Notes: generated from the letters alone by a model not told the origin. A DNA stretch of 64,000 nt from Stenotrophomonas sp. SAM-B (GCF_013387485.1 NZ_JABBXB010000001.1:144001-208000), one strand, 5' to 3'. Shown: positions 1 through 12,292, counted from the stretch's first letter. Numbers and translations: made by a program.

Positions 1-125
1 GGGAGTGTTCTGGGAAGCCAAACTCTTGCCTTCGCGCCTATGGGCTGGCGCTGGATAGGGGCGGGGAGGGGCTATTATAGAAGACCCCGAGGGCTTGCCC
101 CGGCTACACACTGTCCCGAAAAGTC

Positions 126-875
126 GTGCCTGCCCAATTCCCCCTCAAACTGGTCGACCGGCGCATGCTGGCGCCGACCGTCGGCCATTACCAGTTCCTG
201 CGTGATGACGGCCAGCCGCTGGATTTCCAGCCCGGCCAGTTCATCCAGGTCCATTTCGAGTACGCCGACGGCACCGCCACCAAGCGCAGTTACTCGCTGG
301 CCACCATTCACAACCACGCCCTCGGCGCGGGCGAAGCGGTCGATATCGCGGTCAGTTTCGTCCCCGGCGGCGCCGCCACGGCCCTGTTCGAGGGCCTGGA
401 CATCGGCGGCCACGTCAGCGCCAGCGGCCCGTTCGGCCGGTTCTGCCTGCAGCCGGGCGACCACAATGCCCGCTACCTGCTGATCGCCACCGGCACCGGG
501 GTCACCCCGTACCGCTCCATGCTGCCGCTGCTGGCCACCGCCATGGCCGGGCGCGGCGTGGAGGTGGTCCTGCTGCAGGGCGCCCGCACGCCGACCGAAC
601 TGCTCTACAGCGAGGACTTCTACGCCTTCGCGGCTGCCCATCCGGGCTTCCGCTATGTGCCGTGCCTGTCCCGCGAATTGCCGGAAAACCCGCATCCGGA
701 CGTGCGCCACGGCTACGTGCAGCAGCATCTGGCCGAATTCGTCCCGGACCCGGCGACCGACATCGCCTACCTGTGCGGCAACCCGGACATGGTCGATGCC
801 ACCTTCGAGGTGCTGAAAGCGGCCGGCCTGCCCACGCCGCAGGTGCGGCGCGAGAAGTACGTCAGCAGCAAGTAA
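126..875 (+). CDS. fpr: ferredoxin/flavodoxin-NADP(+) reductase
   Basis: This 249-residue FAD- and NADPH-binding reductase passes electrons between NADPH and ferredoxin or flavodoxin in the cytoplasm. The FAD-binding barrel comes first, with the flavin motif RSYSLAT near residue 59. The NADP domain follows, with GTGVTPYRSML near residue 123 and the CGNPDMVD segment near residue 217. Length is normal for the bacterial Fpr family. The start is a GTG, because no ATG lies in frame upstream and the family N-terminus begins close to this point. An AT-rich TATTAT at 73-78 in an otherwise GC-rich leader could be a -10 element, but no good -35 was seen. The subfamily could be disputed; the reductase fold is secure. 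Confidence 0.9.
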   Translation: MPAQFPLKLVDRRMLAPTVGHYQFLRDDGQPLDFQPGQFIQVHFEYADGTATKRSYSLATIHNHALGAGEAVDIAVSFVPGGAATALFEGLDIGGHVSASGPFGRFCLQPGDHNARYLLIATGTGVTPYRSMLPLLATAMAGRGVEVVLLQGARTPTELLYSEDFYAFAAAHPGFRYVPCLSRELPENPHPDVRHGYVQQHLAEFVPDPATDIAYLCGNPDMVDATFEVLKAAGLPTPQVRREKYVSSK

Positions 876-974
876 CCGTGCCCGGCGGCCCTGCCATCGG
901 GCCTGGCCGCCAGCGGCGTCGGGATGCGGGCGGCGGTAAGATGCGCCGCGCGCCGCTTCCGCCTGGCTGACACG

Positions 975-2165
975 ATGCCCCTGGATTTCCCCACCATTGC
1001 CGTGCTCGGCTTCCTGCTGTGCCTGGGCATCGCCATGGGCTTCTCGCTGTTGCTGCTGGTGCTGCGACGGCAACCGGCCCTGCGGCTGTGGACGGCCAGC
1101 CTGTGGATGCTGTCCGTCAGCCTGACCCTGGTCGCGCTGCGGCCCCATCTGCCCCAGGTGCCGGGCATCCTGGCCGGCAACGTTGCCGTAGCGCTGTCCG
1201 GCGTCCTGATGCTGTATGGCGTGGCGCGCCATCTTGGCCGTCGGCTGCCGGCGTGGCAGCCCCTGGCATTGGCGACCACCTACCTCGGCGCAATCACGTT
1301 CTTCCTGGTCGTCCATCCCAGCCTGGTCATCCGGCTGGATGTCTTCAGCGTGTTCGCGGTGTTGCTCAACGGCTGGATGGCGGGGTTGCTGCTGCGGCAT
1401 TCACCGTCGGCGCAGCGCATCAGCTGCCGGCTGGCGGCCGCGGTGTTCGCCGCGCAGGCCGTGCTGTACCTGGTCCGTCTGTTCCTGCCGGTGGCGCCCG
1501 ATGCGGGCGACGACATCCTGCGCGCCGGGGCGCCGGTGTTCGCGACCTATCTGGTCGGGCTGATCCTGGAACTGGCCCGGTGCTTCGCGCTGGTGCTGCT
1601 GCTGGTGGAGCGCATGCTGGTCGACCTGCAGCGGCTGGCGCGCACCGACGTGCTGACCGGCCTGCTCAACCGGGGCGCAGTGCTCGCCGACGGTGCCACG
1701 CTGCTGCAGCTCAGCCGGCGCCCGCCGAGGCCGCTGGCGCTGCTGCTGCTGGACGTGGATCACTTCAAGCAGATCAATGACCGCTGGGGGCATCTGGCCG
1801 GCGATGCGGTGCTGCGCCACGTCGCCGACGTCCTGGCCGCGTGCGTGGCCGATCGCGAGCACCTGCTGGGCCGCTATGGCGGTGAAGAGTTCGTCCTGCT
1901 GCTGCCCGGGGCAGACCCGCACCAGGCACGCCAGTGCGCCGATCGCCTGCGCGAGGCACTGCGGGAGTCGCCCGCCCGGATCGACGGTCTTCCGGTACGA
2001 GTGACGGCCAGCATCGGCCTGGCCATCGACCAGGGCACGGGCGACCTGGCGCGCCTGCTCGGCGAGGCCGATGCGGCGCTTTACCGGGCCAAGGCCGAGG
2101 GCCGTGACCGCACCATCAGCGCGCTGGCCCCCGCGGCCTTCCCCGGCACCGGGGCAGCCGTGTAA
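975..2165 (+). CDS. membrane-anchored diguanylate cyclase (GGDEF)
   Basis: Predicted inner-membrane diguanylate cyclase, about 396 residues, making cyclic di-GMP from two GTP. The N-terminal half (about 10-225) is a series of hydrophobic helices forming a membrane sensor with no recognised ligand. The C-terminal half is a GGDEF domain with DVDHFKQIND and the active-site signature RYGGEEF. The four residues five positions upstream of the signature are DREH rather than RxxD, so the product-inhibition I-site appears absent. The ATG at 975 was chosen because the upstream extension to 924 is arginine-rich and unlike a membrane protein start. It is a single gene with no obvious partner. Confidence 0.88.
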   Translation: MPLDFPTIAVLGFLLCLGIAMGFSLLLLVLRRQPALRLWTASLWMLSVSLTLVALRPHLPQVPGILAGNVAVALSGVLMLYGVARHLGRRLPAWQPLALATTYLGAITFFLVVHPSLVIRLDVFSVFAVLLNGWMAGLLLRHSPSAQRISCRLAAAVFAAQAVLYLVRLFLPVAPDAGDDILRAGAPVFATYLVGLILELARCFALVLLLVERMLVDLQRLARTDVLTGLLNRGAVLADGATLLQLSRRPPRPLALLLLDVDHFKQINDRWGHLAGDAVLRHVADVLAACVADREHLLGRYGGEEFVLLLPGADPHQARQCADRLREALRESPARIDGLPVRVTASIGLAIDQGTGDLARLLGEADAALYRAKAEGRDRTISALAPAAFPGTGAAV

Positions 2166-2232
2166 GTTGAGTCACATCGCCCACGCCCGTGCGTCGTGGT
2201 GACATGATCTTCAACAAGGGGAAGTACGGAAG

Positions 2233-3750
2233 ATGTCTACACACCACCTGAGGCTGGCCGTCGCGCTGGTCGCCGCCCTGTGTGCCGGCTGCGCGCCGGT
2301 ACCCGACGCTGCACCCGCCGCCGCGGCCGCCCAGCGCCTGTACGGCACGCTCGCGTTCCAGCCCTGCACCCTGACCAGCGCGCAGGCCAGTGCGAATGTC
2401 GAGGCGCAGTGCGCCACGCTGCAGGTGCCGGAGAACCCGGCGGCACCGGACGGTCGCAGGATCGGCTTGAACATCGCCTGGCTGGACGCCGGCAATGACG
2501 GCGCGGGCAAGGCCGACCCGGTCTTCTTCCTGGCCGGTGGCCCGGGCCAGGCCGCGACGGAGGTCGCCGCCCCGGTCAACATGGCGCTTCGGGACGTGCG
2601 CAAGCAGCGCGACATCTTCCTGATCGATCAGCGCGGCACCGGCAAGTCCAACCCGCTCACCTGCCTGGATGCACAGGGCAAGGAGCTGCCGCTGGACGAG
2701 AACGCGGCACCGAGCGCCGCGCTCATCGAAGACTACGCCCGCCGCTGTGCGCAGTCGCTGACCGGTCGCGCGGACACCCGCTTCTACACCACCACCGAGG
2801 CCATCGGTGATCTGGATACGGTGCGCAAGGCGCTGAGCGTGGACAAGGTCAACCTGGTCGGTGGTTCCTACGGCACCCGCGTGGCGCAGCAGTACGCCGC
2901 GCGCTATCCGCAGCACACGCGCACGGTGGTGATCGACGGCGTGGTGCCGAACGACCTGGTGGTCGGCGGTGATTTCGCCACTACTTTCGAAGATGCGATC
3001 ACCCTGCAATCGGCACAGTGCCGCCAGGATCCGATCTGCGCCAAGCGCTTTCCGGTCGATACCCGCAGCCAGCTGCGCAACGTGATGGCCGCACTGGCCA
3101 AGGCACCGGTCGAGGTCGACTACCGCAATCCCGGCACCGGTCAGGCCGAGCGCGATGTGTTGACCGCCGACTCGGTTACCGGACTGGCCTTCATGTTCTC
3201 GTACATGCCGGAGTTGTCGTCGCTGCTGCCGGTCACGCTGGATGAAGCCGCGCAGGGCCGCTATGCACCGTTGATGTCGCTGAGCAAGATGGCCAGCCGC
3301 ACGCTGGGCGTGCAGATGAACCGTGGCATGCAGTGGTCGGTGCTGTGCGCCGAAGATGCCGATCGCTACAAGGAAGGCGACGCGGGCGATCGCGTGCTGG
3401 GCCCGGAAGTCGCGCGCATGTTCTTCGCGGCCTGCCCGGCCTGGAATGCCGGTTCGCGGCCGAAGGATTTCATCGCGCCGTTCGCCTCGACGCTGCCGGT
3501 GCTGTTGTTGTCGGGCCAGTTCGATCCGGTCACGCCGCCGCGCTACGCCGAGCAGGTGCTCAAGCAGCTGCCCCAGGGGCGCCACCTGCTCGCCAAGGGA
3601 CAGGGTCACGGCACCATCAACGCCGGCTGCATGCCGCGCATCCTCGGCCAGTTCATCGACACCGCTGACGCGAAATCACTCGACGCCACCTGCCTGGACA
3701 CCCTCAGCCCGGTGCCCGCCTTCACCTCGTTCAACGGATGGGCCCCATGA
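2233..3750 (+). CDS. exported alpha/beta hydrolase with TAP-like C-terminus
   Basis: Serine hydrolase of the tripeptidyl-aminopeptidase-like group, 505 residues, probably cleaving N-terminal peptides or a small ester in the envelope. It opens with a lipoprotein-type signal (lipobox LCAGC, Cys at about residue 17). The nucleophile elbow is GGSYGTR near residue 210. The acid lies in the segment SGQFDPVTPP and the histidine in GQGHGTIN near the C-terminus, completing a Ser-Asp-His triad. The family is known for proline-type peptidases; the substrate here is not shown. It ends 34 bp before the ABC ATPase gene and may be co-transcribed with it. Confidence 0.85.
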   Translation: MSTHHLRLAVALVAALCAGCAPVPDAAPAAAAAQRLYGTLAFQPCTLTSAQASANVEAQCATLQVPENPAAPDGRRIGLNIAWLDAGNDGAGKADPVFFLAGGPGQAATEVAAPVNMALRDVRKQRDIFLIDQRGTGKSNPLTCLDAQGKELPLDENAAPSAALIEDYARRCAQSLTGRADTRFYTTTEAIGDLDTVRKALSVDKVNLVGGSYGTRVAQQYAARYPQHTRTVVIDGVVPNDLVVGGDFATTFEDAITLQSAQCRQDPICAKRFPVDTRSQLRNVMAALAKAPVEVDYRNPGTGQAERDVLTADSVTGLAFMFSYMPELSSLLPVTLDEAAQGRYAPLMSLSKMASRTLGVQMNRGMQWSVLCAEDADRYKEGDAGDRVLGPEVARMFFAACPAWNAGSRPKDFIAPFASTLPVLLLSGQFDPVTPPRYAEQVLKQLPQGRHLLAKGQGHGTINAGCMPRILGQFIDTADAKSLDATCLDTLSPVPAFTSFNGWAP

Positions 3751-3784
3751 ACCGTACTTCGTACCGCACCGGGGAGGTGCGCGC

Positions 3785-4527
<743 letters not shown>

Positions 4528-4531
<4 letters not shown>

Positions 4532-5712
4532 GTTCGTTCGCTACGCTGTTGACCGTGATGCGCAAGGAACTGCGCGACCTCTCGCGTGACCGCCGCACGC
4601 TCGCGCTGACGCTGCTGCTCGGGCCGTTGCTGTACCCGGTGCTGATCCTGGGCATGAGCAAGCTCGCCGAAAGCCGGGTGAAGACACAGATCGAGCAGCC
4701 GCTGGACATCCCGATGATCGGCGGCGAGCATGCGCCCAACCTGGTGCGCTTCCTGGCCGCGCAGGGTCTCAATGCGACCGAGGCGCCGAAGGACCTGACG
4801 GATGCGATCCGCAGCCAGCGCATCGATGTGGCGCTGCGGATCAGTCCAGAGTTCGGCAAGGACTGGAGCGAGGGCCGTCCGGCGCTGGTCGAGATCATCA
4901 AGGACAGTACCCGCCGTGCTGCCGATATTCCCAGCAGCCGGCTGGAGGCGGCGCTGGGCGGCTACAGCCAGCAGGTCGGTGCGCTGCGCCTGCTGGCGCG
5001 CGGGATCGATCCGCAGGTCGCGCGACCGCTGGATGTCGCCGCGCAGGATCTGGCGACGGCTGAGGCCAAGCGCGGGATGATGCTGTCGGTGTTGTTGCCG
5101 ATCCTGTTGACCATCACCTCGTTCCTGGGCGGCGCGTATCTGGTGATGGACACCACCGCGGGCGAGCGCGAGCGGCAATCGCTGGAGCCACTGCTGGCGA
5201 CGCCGGCGCCGCGCAGCGCGATCGTCAGCGGCAAGATCGCCGCGGCCTGCGCGGTCGGTGTGGCGTCGTTGCTGCTGACCCTGGCGGCCTTAAAGATCAG
5301 CGCGCAGCTGTCCTCCGGCGGGGTAGGCCGGCAGCTCAACATGGGCTTCCTGCCGATGCTGCAGATGCTGCTGATCATGCTGCCGATGCTGTTCATCGGC
5401 ACCTCGCTGCTGACCTTCCTGTCGGCGGCGGCCAAGAGCATGAAGGAAGCCCAGAGCCACATGACCTGGCTGATGCTGTTGCCGATGCTGCCGGGCTACG
5501 CGCTGATGGTGTACCCGATCAAGAGTGAGCTCTGGCAGTTCGCGGTGCCATTCCTGGCGCAGAACCAGATGCTGCTCAAGATCATCCGCCACGAAGCGAT
5601 CAGCCCGCAGATGTGGGCGGTCTACCTCGGCGCAGGCTTCGGCTTGGCGGCCCTGTTCTGGTACGCCGCCGTGCGTCGTTACCATCAGGAACGGTTGGCG
5701 ATCTCGGGTTGA
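4528..5712 (+). CDS. natB: ABC-2 type transporter permease (NatB-like)
   Basis: Membrane partner of the preceding ATPase, 394 residues. There is one N-terminal transmembrane helix (about 25-45), a large extracytoplasmic domain of about 130 residues, then a C-terminal block of five or six helices (about 190-385). This is the standard ABC-2/NatB architecture. Its start overlaps the natA stop by four bases, so the two are translationally coupled. A strong hairpin terminator follows 5 bp after the stop, closing the operon. Sodium export is the namesake function, but the substrate cannot be read from sequence. Confidence 0.87.
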
Positions 5713-5717
5713 TGCAC

Positions 5718-5741
5718 GAAGGGCTCCGCAAGGAGCCCTTC
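5718..5741 (+). terminator. intrinsic terminator after natB
   Basis: A perfect 10-bp stem (GAAGGGCTCC and its complement) with a GCAA tetraloop lies just after the natB stop and is followed by TTC. The T-tract is short, so some read-through is possible. It separates the ABC operon from the RAYT element. Confidence 0.75.
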
Positions 5742-5745
5742 TTCA

Positions 5746-5789
5746 TAACGGGGACGGAGGTAGTTAATAACAGGGACGGAGGTGGTTAA
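5746..5789 (+). repeat. tandem pair of 22-bp repeats, left flank of RAYT gene
   Basis: Two 22-bp units lie head to tail at 5746-5767 and 5768-5789. Each contains GGGACGGAGGT followed by A/G-GTTAA. The same pair recurs in inverted orientation at 6627-6670 on the other side of the transposase gene, so the gene is framed by four copies. The units do not form a stem on their own and differ from the SMAG palindromes elsewhere in the window. Confidence 0.85.
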
Positions 5790-5838
5790 TCCGGCGGCCG
5801 TCAATTCCTTTGCGGTCGGGACGCTGACGCAGGTCCGG

Positions 5839-6534
5839 CTAGTCGCCCTGTTCCTTGACGGGTCTTCCCGCAGGCCTGCACACCACGGACCTCTGCAATG
5901 CCCGCCCCACCATGTCCTGGAAGCGCGGGCTGCCCAACGCGCGCTCCTGCGCGATGTAGGCGACGATCCGCTCTCTTTCCTGCGGTTGGATGCCGGCCTG
6001 CAGCCATTGGCTGTAAGCCACTGCGCGGGCTTTCGGTGTAGCGCCGAGGGCGGTGTAGCCGGCGTGGGGTGTCAGCATCGGGTTGTACTCAAGCCCCAGG
6101 TACGCCCGAGCGCTGGACCATCGATAGCTCTCGGGGAGGGCCACCAGCGCGGCCCGCACCGGATTCAATTCTATGTAGCGATGGACCATCAGCAGGTAGC
6201 CATCGGAATCCACCAGGCACGACTTGAAGCGGCCCTGCAGCAGCGTTCCGCTCCGAACATGTCGCTTGTTGAAGTACTGGACGTAGTTCTGCCCGCACCT
6301 CCGCATCGCTGAAGCCAGCCCTTCGGCCACCATCGGCGTTACCAGGAGATGCACGTGGTTGCCCATCAGTACGAAGGCGTGGATCAGGACGCCATGCCTT
6401 CGGCAGGCAGAGCGCAACAGACGCAGGTAGTGGGTCCGATCATCGTCGTCGATGAACAGCGCAGCGCGATTGACGCCACGCTGGATGACATGGAGGGGAA
6501 TGCCAGGCAGAACCAGACGAGGGGAGCGGGGCAT
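5839..6534 (-). CDS. rayT: REP-associated tyrosine transposase (RAYT)
   Basis: Y1-family transposase, 231 residues. This family nicks single-stranded DNA at REP palindromes through a covalent tyrosine link. The metal-binding HUH motif is GNHVHLLVTP near residue 58. The catalytic tyrosine is probably the one in DSDGYLLMVHRYIELNPVR near residue 112. Length is full for a RAYT and no frameshift is seen, so it looks intact. It lies alone between terminators and between inverted pairs of 22-bp repeats, consistent with a domesticated or mobile REP unit (REPtron). RAYTs are usually single-copy and vertically kept; whether this one acts on the flanking repeats or on the SMAG elements is not shown. Confidence 0.9.
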   Translation of the reverse strand: MPRSPRLVLPGIPLHVIQRGVNRAALFIDDDDRTHYLRLLRSACRRHGVLIHAFVLMGNHVHLLVTPMVAEGLASAMRRCGQNYVQYFNKRHVRSGTLLQGRFKSCLVDSDGYLLMVHRYIELNPVRAALVALPESYRWSSARAYLGLEYNPMLTPHAGYTALGATPKARAVAYSQWLQAGIQPQERERIVAYIAQERALGSPRFQDMVGRALQRSVVCRPAGRPVKEQGD

Positions 6535-6626
6535 GGTCGCAACCGGGATGGCGAGGCATCACTCTGCAGAACCGCACATCAAAACGCGCTAGGTCGGCGG
6601 CGCGGAACGCGGTAAGGGAAGTGCGC

Positions 6627-6670
6627 TTAACTACCTCCGTCCCTGTTATTAACTACCTTCGTCCCCATTA
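6627..6670 (-). repeat. tandem pair of 22-bp repeats, right flank of RAYT gene
   Basis: Two 22-bp units at 6627-6648 and 6649-6670 contain TTAACTACCTCCGTCCC and TTAACTACCTTCGTCCCC. They are the inverted counterparts of the pair at 5746-5789. The outer edge abuts the terminator of the next gene. Confidence 0.85.
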
Positions 6671-6698
6671 AAAAAGGCCCGGATCGCTCCGGGCCTTT
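6670..6698 (-). terminator. intrinsic terminator of the TonB lipoprotein gene
   Basis: The stem GGCCCGGA-TCGC-TCCGGGCC is flanked by six A on the left (six T on the minus strand) and three T on the right. It therefore works best for minus-strand transcription, ending the gene at 6722-7732, and might act weakly for plus-strand transcripts. Confidence 0.85.
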
Positions 6699-6721
6699 CA
6701 TCATCCAGCAGTGCGTTGCGA

Positions 6722-7732
6722 TCAGCCGCCTTCAGGCGCGAACGCGAGCGTGCGGCGGGTCGTGACCGGGGCGCCGACCGGTTCGAACTTCCAGCGTTTG
6801 ACCGCGTTGAGTGCTTCGCGGTCGAACACGCGGGCCGGGGTGGCGCGCAGCACGCGGGCGGCGGTCACCGAGCCGTCCGTGCCGACCGTCAGTTCGACCA
6901 GCACTTCGCCGGCGGTGCCCGAACGCAGGGCGTCGGCCGGGTAGCGCGGGGCCGGGGTACTGACCGGGCGCAGGGTCGATGCCGGCGCGGTAGCAGCCGG
7001 GGCCTGGCGGGCGGCGGCGGCCTGGGCGGCGGCGGCCTGCTGCTGGCGCTGTTCGGCCTCGCGGCGGGCGGCGGCCTGGCGCTCGGTGTCCTGGTTGTCG
7101 ATGCGGGCGGCGGCTTCCTGCTGCGCGGCGATCTTCTTCGCTGCTTCGGCTTCCGTGGCCTGTTGCTGGGCCAGTTTCTGCTGTTCCACCAGCTGCTTGG
7201 CGCGGGTCTCGGCGTCCTTCTTGACCTTGTCGGTCTCTTCCTGGGTACGCTTGAGCGCGGTCTGCATGCTGCCGCTGATGCCCTGCTTCAGGCGCGGCAG
7301 CGCCGGGGCGGTCGGGTCGACCTTTTCGATCAGCGCGACCAGGCGCTGGGTCTCGGCGAAGTCCTCGCGGCCCAGGTTCTGCTCGGCGGCGATCAGGGTG
7401 TAGGGCAGAAGATCGGTCAGCGCGCTCTTGACCGAGGCGTCATCCGGGGTCTTGTCGCGCAGTGCCAGGTAATACTCGATGGCGTTGTCGCCGGCCGGGG
7501 CATACATGCGGTTCTCGCGCAGCGCCTTGCTGGCCAGCTCCCGCAGTTCCTCAGTGCCCAGCGACTGGACCTTGGCCGACACCGCCGGTGCGGCCGGGGC
7601 AGCAGTGGGGGCCGCCGGTGCCGTGGGCGTGGCCGGTGCGGTGTCGTCCTTGCCCGAGCAGGCGGACAGGGCGACCAGCAGGATCATCGGCGCGAACAGG
7701 CGCGCCGGGCCATGAGTCTTGACGTGCGACAT
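6722..7732 (-). CDS. lipoprotein with TonB C-terminal domain
   Basis: Envelope protein of 336 residues. The signal peptide ends in lipobox LSAC (Cys 25), followed by an Ala/Pro linker, a helical region (about 60-160), and a long Gln/Ala/Lys-rich coiled coil (about 160-235). The TonB C-terminal domain (about 255-335) contains PAPRYPADALRSGTAGEVLV and VKRWKFEP. TonB proteins normally energise outer-membrane receptors from an inner-membrane helix; here the anchor is a lipid. The residues after the cysteine are SGK, without an Asp at +2, so it may go to the outer membrane. The ATG at 7732 with a GGAG upstream was chosen over an earlier start lacking a signal peptide. Confidence 0.82.
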   Translation of the reverse strand: MSHVKTHGPARLFAPMILLVALSACSGKDDTAPATPTAPAAPTAAPAAPAVSAKVQSLGTEELRELASKALRENRMYAPAGDNAIEYYLALRDKTPDDASVKSALTDLLPYTLIAAEQNLGREDFAETQRLVALIEKVDPTAPALPRLKQGISGSMQTALKRTQEETDKVKKDAETRAKQLVEQQKLAQQQATEAEAAKKIAAQQEAAARIDNQDTERQAAARREAEQRQQQAAAAQAAAARQAPAATAPASTLRPVSTPAPRYPADALRSGTAGEVLVELTVGTDGSVTAARVLRATPARVFDREALNAVKRWKFEPVGAPVTTRRTLAFAPEGG

Positions 7733-7919
7733 CCAACTCCCCTTTGAAGACGACGATACGTAGGGCCTGATGCGGTCAGGCCGACCGACGGCCATGGACG
7801 TTTCCCGACGCCCATGGCGGACCCGCAGGTGTGCAATCTAGCATCACCCCGCCCGGCCCGGGGGCCAGGCGGTGAGGGCAGGGGGCATCCTCACCGATGC
7901 CGCCACTGCCGGGCAAGCC

Positions 7920-8558
7920 TCAGTGCGACAGCGCCTTGCTCGGCGTGCCGTTCATCAGATTGTCGGTGTAGGCGATGCCGATCGCCGACAGGATGAAGGC
8001 GGCATGGATGATGGTCTGCCACATCACGCCGGTCGAGGTCAGCCCACTGGCGCACTTGAAGACCTCGGCCGCGGCCGGACCCTGCGCGGCCACGACGGAG
8101 GCGACTGCCTGGATGTAGGTATCGCTGTTGCATGCGGGCAGCGAGTCAAGGCTGCCCGCCGCAATGAACGTCTTCAGCAGGTGGATCGAGGAGATGCCGA
8201 TGATCGACAGCGCCAGCTTCACCTTCAGCACGCTCGCGTTGACGTGGCTCAGCCACTCCGGCTGGTCGGGGTGGTTCTCCAGGCGCAGGCGCGACACGAA
8301 GGTCTCGTAGCCGCCCACGATCACCATCACCAGCAGGTTGGAGATCATCACCACGTCGATCAGGCCCAGCACCAGCAGCATGATCTGCTGCTCGCCCATC
8401 TCGTTGGCCTGGTGCAGCAGGTGCCACAACTCCTTGCCGAACAGGAACACATAGACGCATTGCGCCAGGATCAGGCCCAGGTACAGCGGCAGCTGCAGCC
8501 AGCGCGAGGCGAAGATCAGGGAGGACAGGGGACTGATGGGGGTCTGGGTCGAACTCAT
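7920..8558 (-). CDS. yqhA: YqhA/UPF0114 family inner-membrane protein
   Basis: Integral membrane protein of 212 residues matching the TIGR00645/UPF0114 family. Four hydrophobic helices are visible (about 20-40, 55-80, 110-135 and 180-200). The conserved stretch is [11 protein letters not shown] followed by [21 protein letters not shown]. The function of the family is not known. The ATG at 8558 was preferred to an upstream start in the same frame that would add a charged, non-family leader. It is divergently transcribed from the glutathione S-transferase gene. Confidence 0.85.
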   Translation of the reverse strand: MSSTQTPISPLSSLIFASRWLQLPLYLGLILAQCVYVFLFGKELWHLLHQANEMGEQQIMLLVLGLIDVVMISNLLVMVIVGGYETFVSRLRLENHPDQPEWLSHVNASVLKVKLALSIIGISSIHLLKTFIAAGSLDSLPACNSDTYIQAVASVVAAQGPAAAEVFKCASGLTSTGVMWQTIIHAAFILSAIGIAYTDNLMNGTPSKALSH

Positions 8559-8664
8559 GCTGGAATGCTGCGTTGCGGGGACGGCGCAGCGTAACGGTCC
8601 AGCTTGACCCTGCCAAGCCGAGCGACGGACTAGACTCGGGATTCCTTGTCCGCGAGCCCTCGCC

Positions 8665-9354
8665 ATGATCGACCTGTACTACTGGCCTACCCCGAATGGC
8701 CACAAAGTCACGCTGATGCTGGAGGAAACCGGCCTGTCGTACCGGATCCAGCCGGTGAACATCGGTGCCGGGGACCAGTTCAAGCCCGACTTCCTGGCGA
8801 TCTCGCCGAACAACAAGATGCCGGCCCTGGTCGATCACCAGCCCACCGATGGCGGGGCCGCGCAGCCCGTGTTCGAGTCCGGCGCGATCCTGCTGTACCT
8901 GGCCGAAAAGACCGGCCGCTTCCTGCCGGCCGACAGCCGCGGCCGGGTGGCGGTGCTGGAATGGCTGTTCTGGCAGATGGCCGGCCTCGGCCCGATGAGC
9001 GGCCAGATGGGGCATTTCAACGTCTACGCGCCCGACAAGATTCCCTATGCGATCGAGCGCTACGACAACGAAGTGCGCCGCCTGCATGGGGTGATGGACA
9101 AGCGCCTGGCGCAGGCCGCCTACCTCGGCGGTGACGAGTACAGCATCGCCGACATGGCCAGCTACCCCTGGATCGGGGCCTACGACACGCTTCCGGTCGA
9201 TTTCAGCGCCTTCCCGAACCTCAAGCGCTGGCATGATGCGATCGCAGCACGCCCGGCCACCCAGCGTGCCTATGCCCTGCGCGAGAAGGTGAACCCGCAG
9301 GCCGGCAAGCCGCTCAGCGATGAAGAGCGCAAACACCTGTTCGGCCAGCGCTGA
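8665..9354 (+). CDS. glutathione S-transferase family protein (YfcG/YghU-like)
   Basis: Cytosolic GST-fold protein of 229 residues. The thioredoxin-like N-domain starts [15 protein letters not shown], typical of the Nu-class disulfide-bond oxidoreductases YfcG and YghU, and has the cis-proline region NNKMPALVD. The [14 protein letters not shown] glutathione-binding segment follows. The helical C-domain contains [15 protein letters not shown]. Such proteins reduce disulfides with glutathione rather than conjugating substrates. A GTAG palindrome follows 9 bp after the stop. Confidence 0.85.
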   Translation: MIDLYYWPTPNGHKVTLMLEETGLSYRIQPVNIGAGDQFKPDFLAISPNNKMPALVDHQPTDGGAAQPVFESGAILLYLAEKTGRFLPADSRGRVAVLEWLFWQMAGLGPMSGQMGHFNVYAPDKIPYAIERYDNEVRRLHGVMDKRLAQAAYLGGDEYSIADMASYPWIGAYDTLPVDFSAFPNLKRWHDAIAARPATQRAYALREKVNPQAGKPLSDEERKHLFGQR

Positions 9355-9362
9355 GCAGGTGC

Positions 9363-9384
9363 GTAGTGCCGGCCGCTGGCCGGC
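9363..9384 (+). repeat. GTAG-headed REP palindrome (SMAG-type)
   Basis: GTAG is followed by a 7-bp GCCGGCC/GGCCGGC stem with a 3-nt loop. It lies in the gap after the GST gene. The GTAG head plus short perfect stem is the structure of the SMAG repeats of Stenotrophomonas. Confidence 0.8.
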
Positions 9385-9451
9385 TCCCCGGAACGCTTGG
9401 CGCGCCCGGACGCCGGCACGCCCCCGGCACGACCGGAACGGTTTTGGTTAG

Positions 9452-11743
<2,292 letters not shown>

Positions 11744-11782
11744 TCCCCCGTTCCTGCCACCGGCCTGACAAGGAGTTCGCCG

Positions 11783-12292
11783 ATGACATTGCCGCCCGCG
11801 CTTCCTGGTTCGACCGTGCCTCCCGGCTGGTGGCACCGCCACTGGCGCTGGGCCATGCCGCTGGCCGTGGTGTCCGGCCTTGCGGCGGCAGTGGGCGCGG
11901 TGTGGTTCGCGCTGTATCAGTGGGCGTACTGGAGCAAATCCAGTACGCCCTACCAGGAGGCCATGCGTCGCGCACGCTGCAACATCGAGCTGGTCGAAGC
12001 GCTCGGTGAGCCCCTGCGCGATGGCTACCTGCCCGCAGGCTCGATGCACTCCAATGGCCAGAGCCAGTTCGTGATCGCGATCTCCGGCCCACAGGGCAAG
12101 GGCCGCGTGTTCCTCAACGCCAAGCGCTCCGGCGACCACTGGGACTACCCGATGCTGTACGTGGTGACCGACAGCAAGGACGCGATCGATCTGGCGGCGC
12201 TGGACGACATCGAAGCTGCGGATAGGTGCGCGCTGGACGAATGCCGGGCGAAGGGGGAGTGCCCGCCGTCAACGGGCGGGTTGCAGATCTGA
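11783..12292 (+). CDS. Coa1/Tim21-like membrane protein
   Basis: Protein of 169 residues with one transmembrane helix (about 25-48). A C-terminal domain resembles the cytochrome c oxidase assembly factor Coa1 family: YQEAMRRARCN, LGEPLRDGYLPAGSM and the segment SGPQGKGRVFLNAKRSGDHW. Bacterial members are uncharacterised, and a role in oxidase assembly is only by homology. An AAGGAG Shine-Dalgarno lies before the ATG. The position just after the S9 peptidase may mean co-transcription. The C-terminus is Cys-rich (CALDECRAKGEC), which is not a core family feature. Confidence 0.65.
   Translation: MTLPPALPGSTVPPGWWHRHWRWAMPLAVVSGLAAAVGAVWFALYQWAYWSKSSTPYQEAMRRARCNIELVEALGEPLRDGYLPAGSMHSNGQSQFVIAISGPQGKGRVFLNAKRSGDHWDYPMLYVVTDSKDAIDLAALDDIEAADRCALDECRAKGECPPSTGGLQI

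Noticed and set aside
73-79. Perfect TATAAT on the minus strand at the left edge
   Set aside because: It could be the -10 of a gene off the left end, but no -35 at the right distance was found and the target gene is not visible.
75-1400. Long minus-strand frame opposite fpr and the GGDEF gene
   Set aside because: It is a codon-bias shadow: very rich in Gln, Arg and His, with no domain, and covers two well-supported genes on the other strand.
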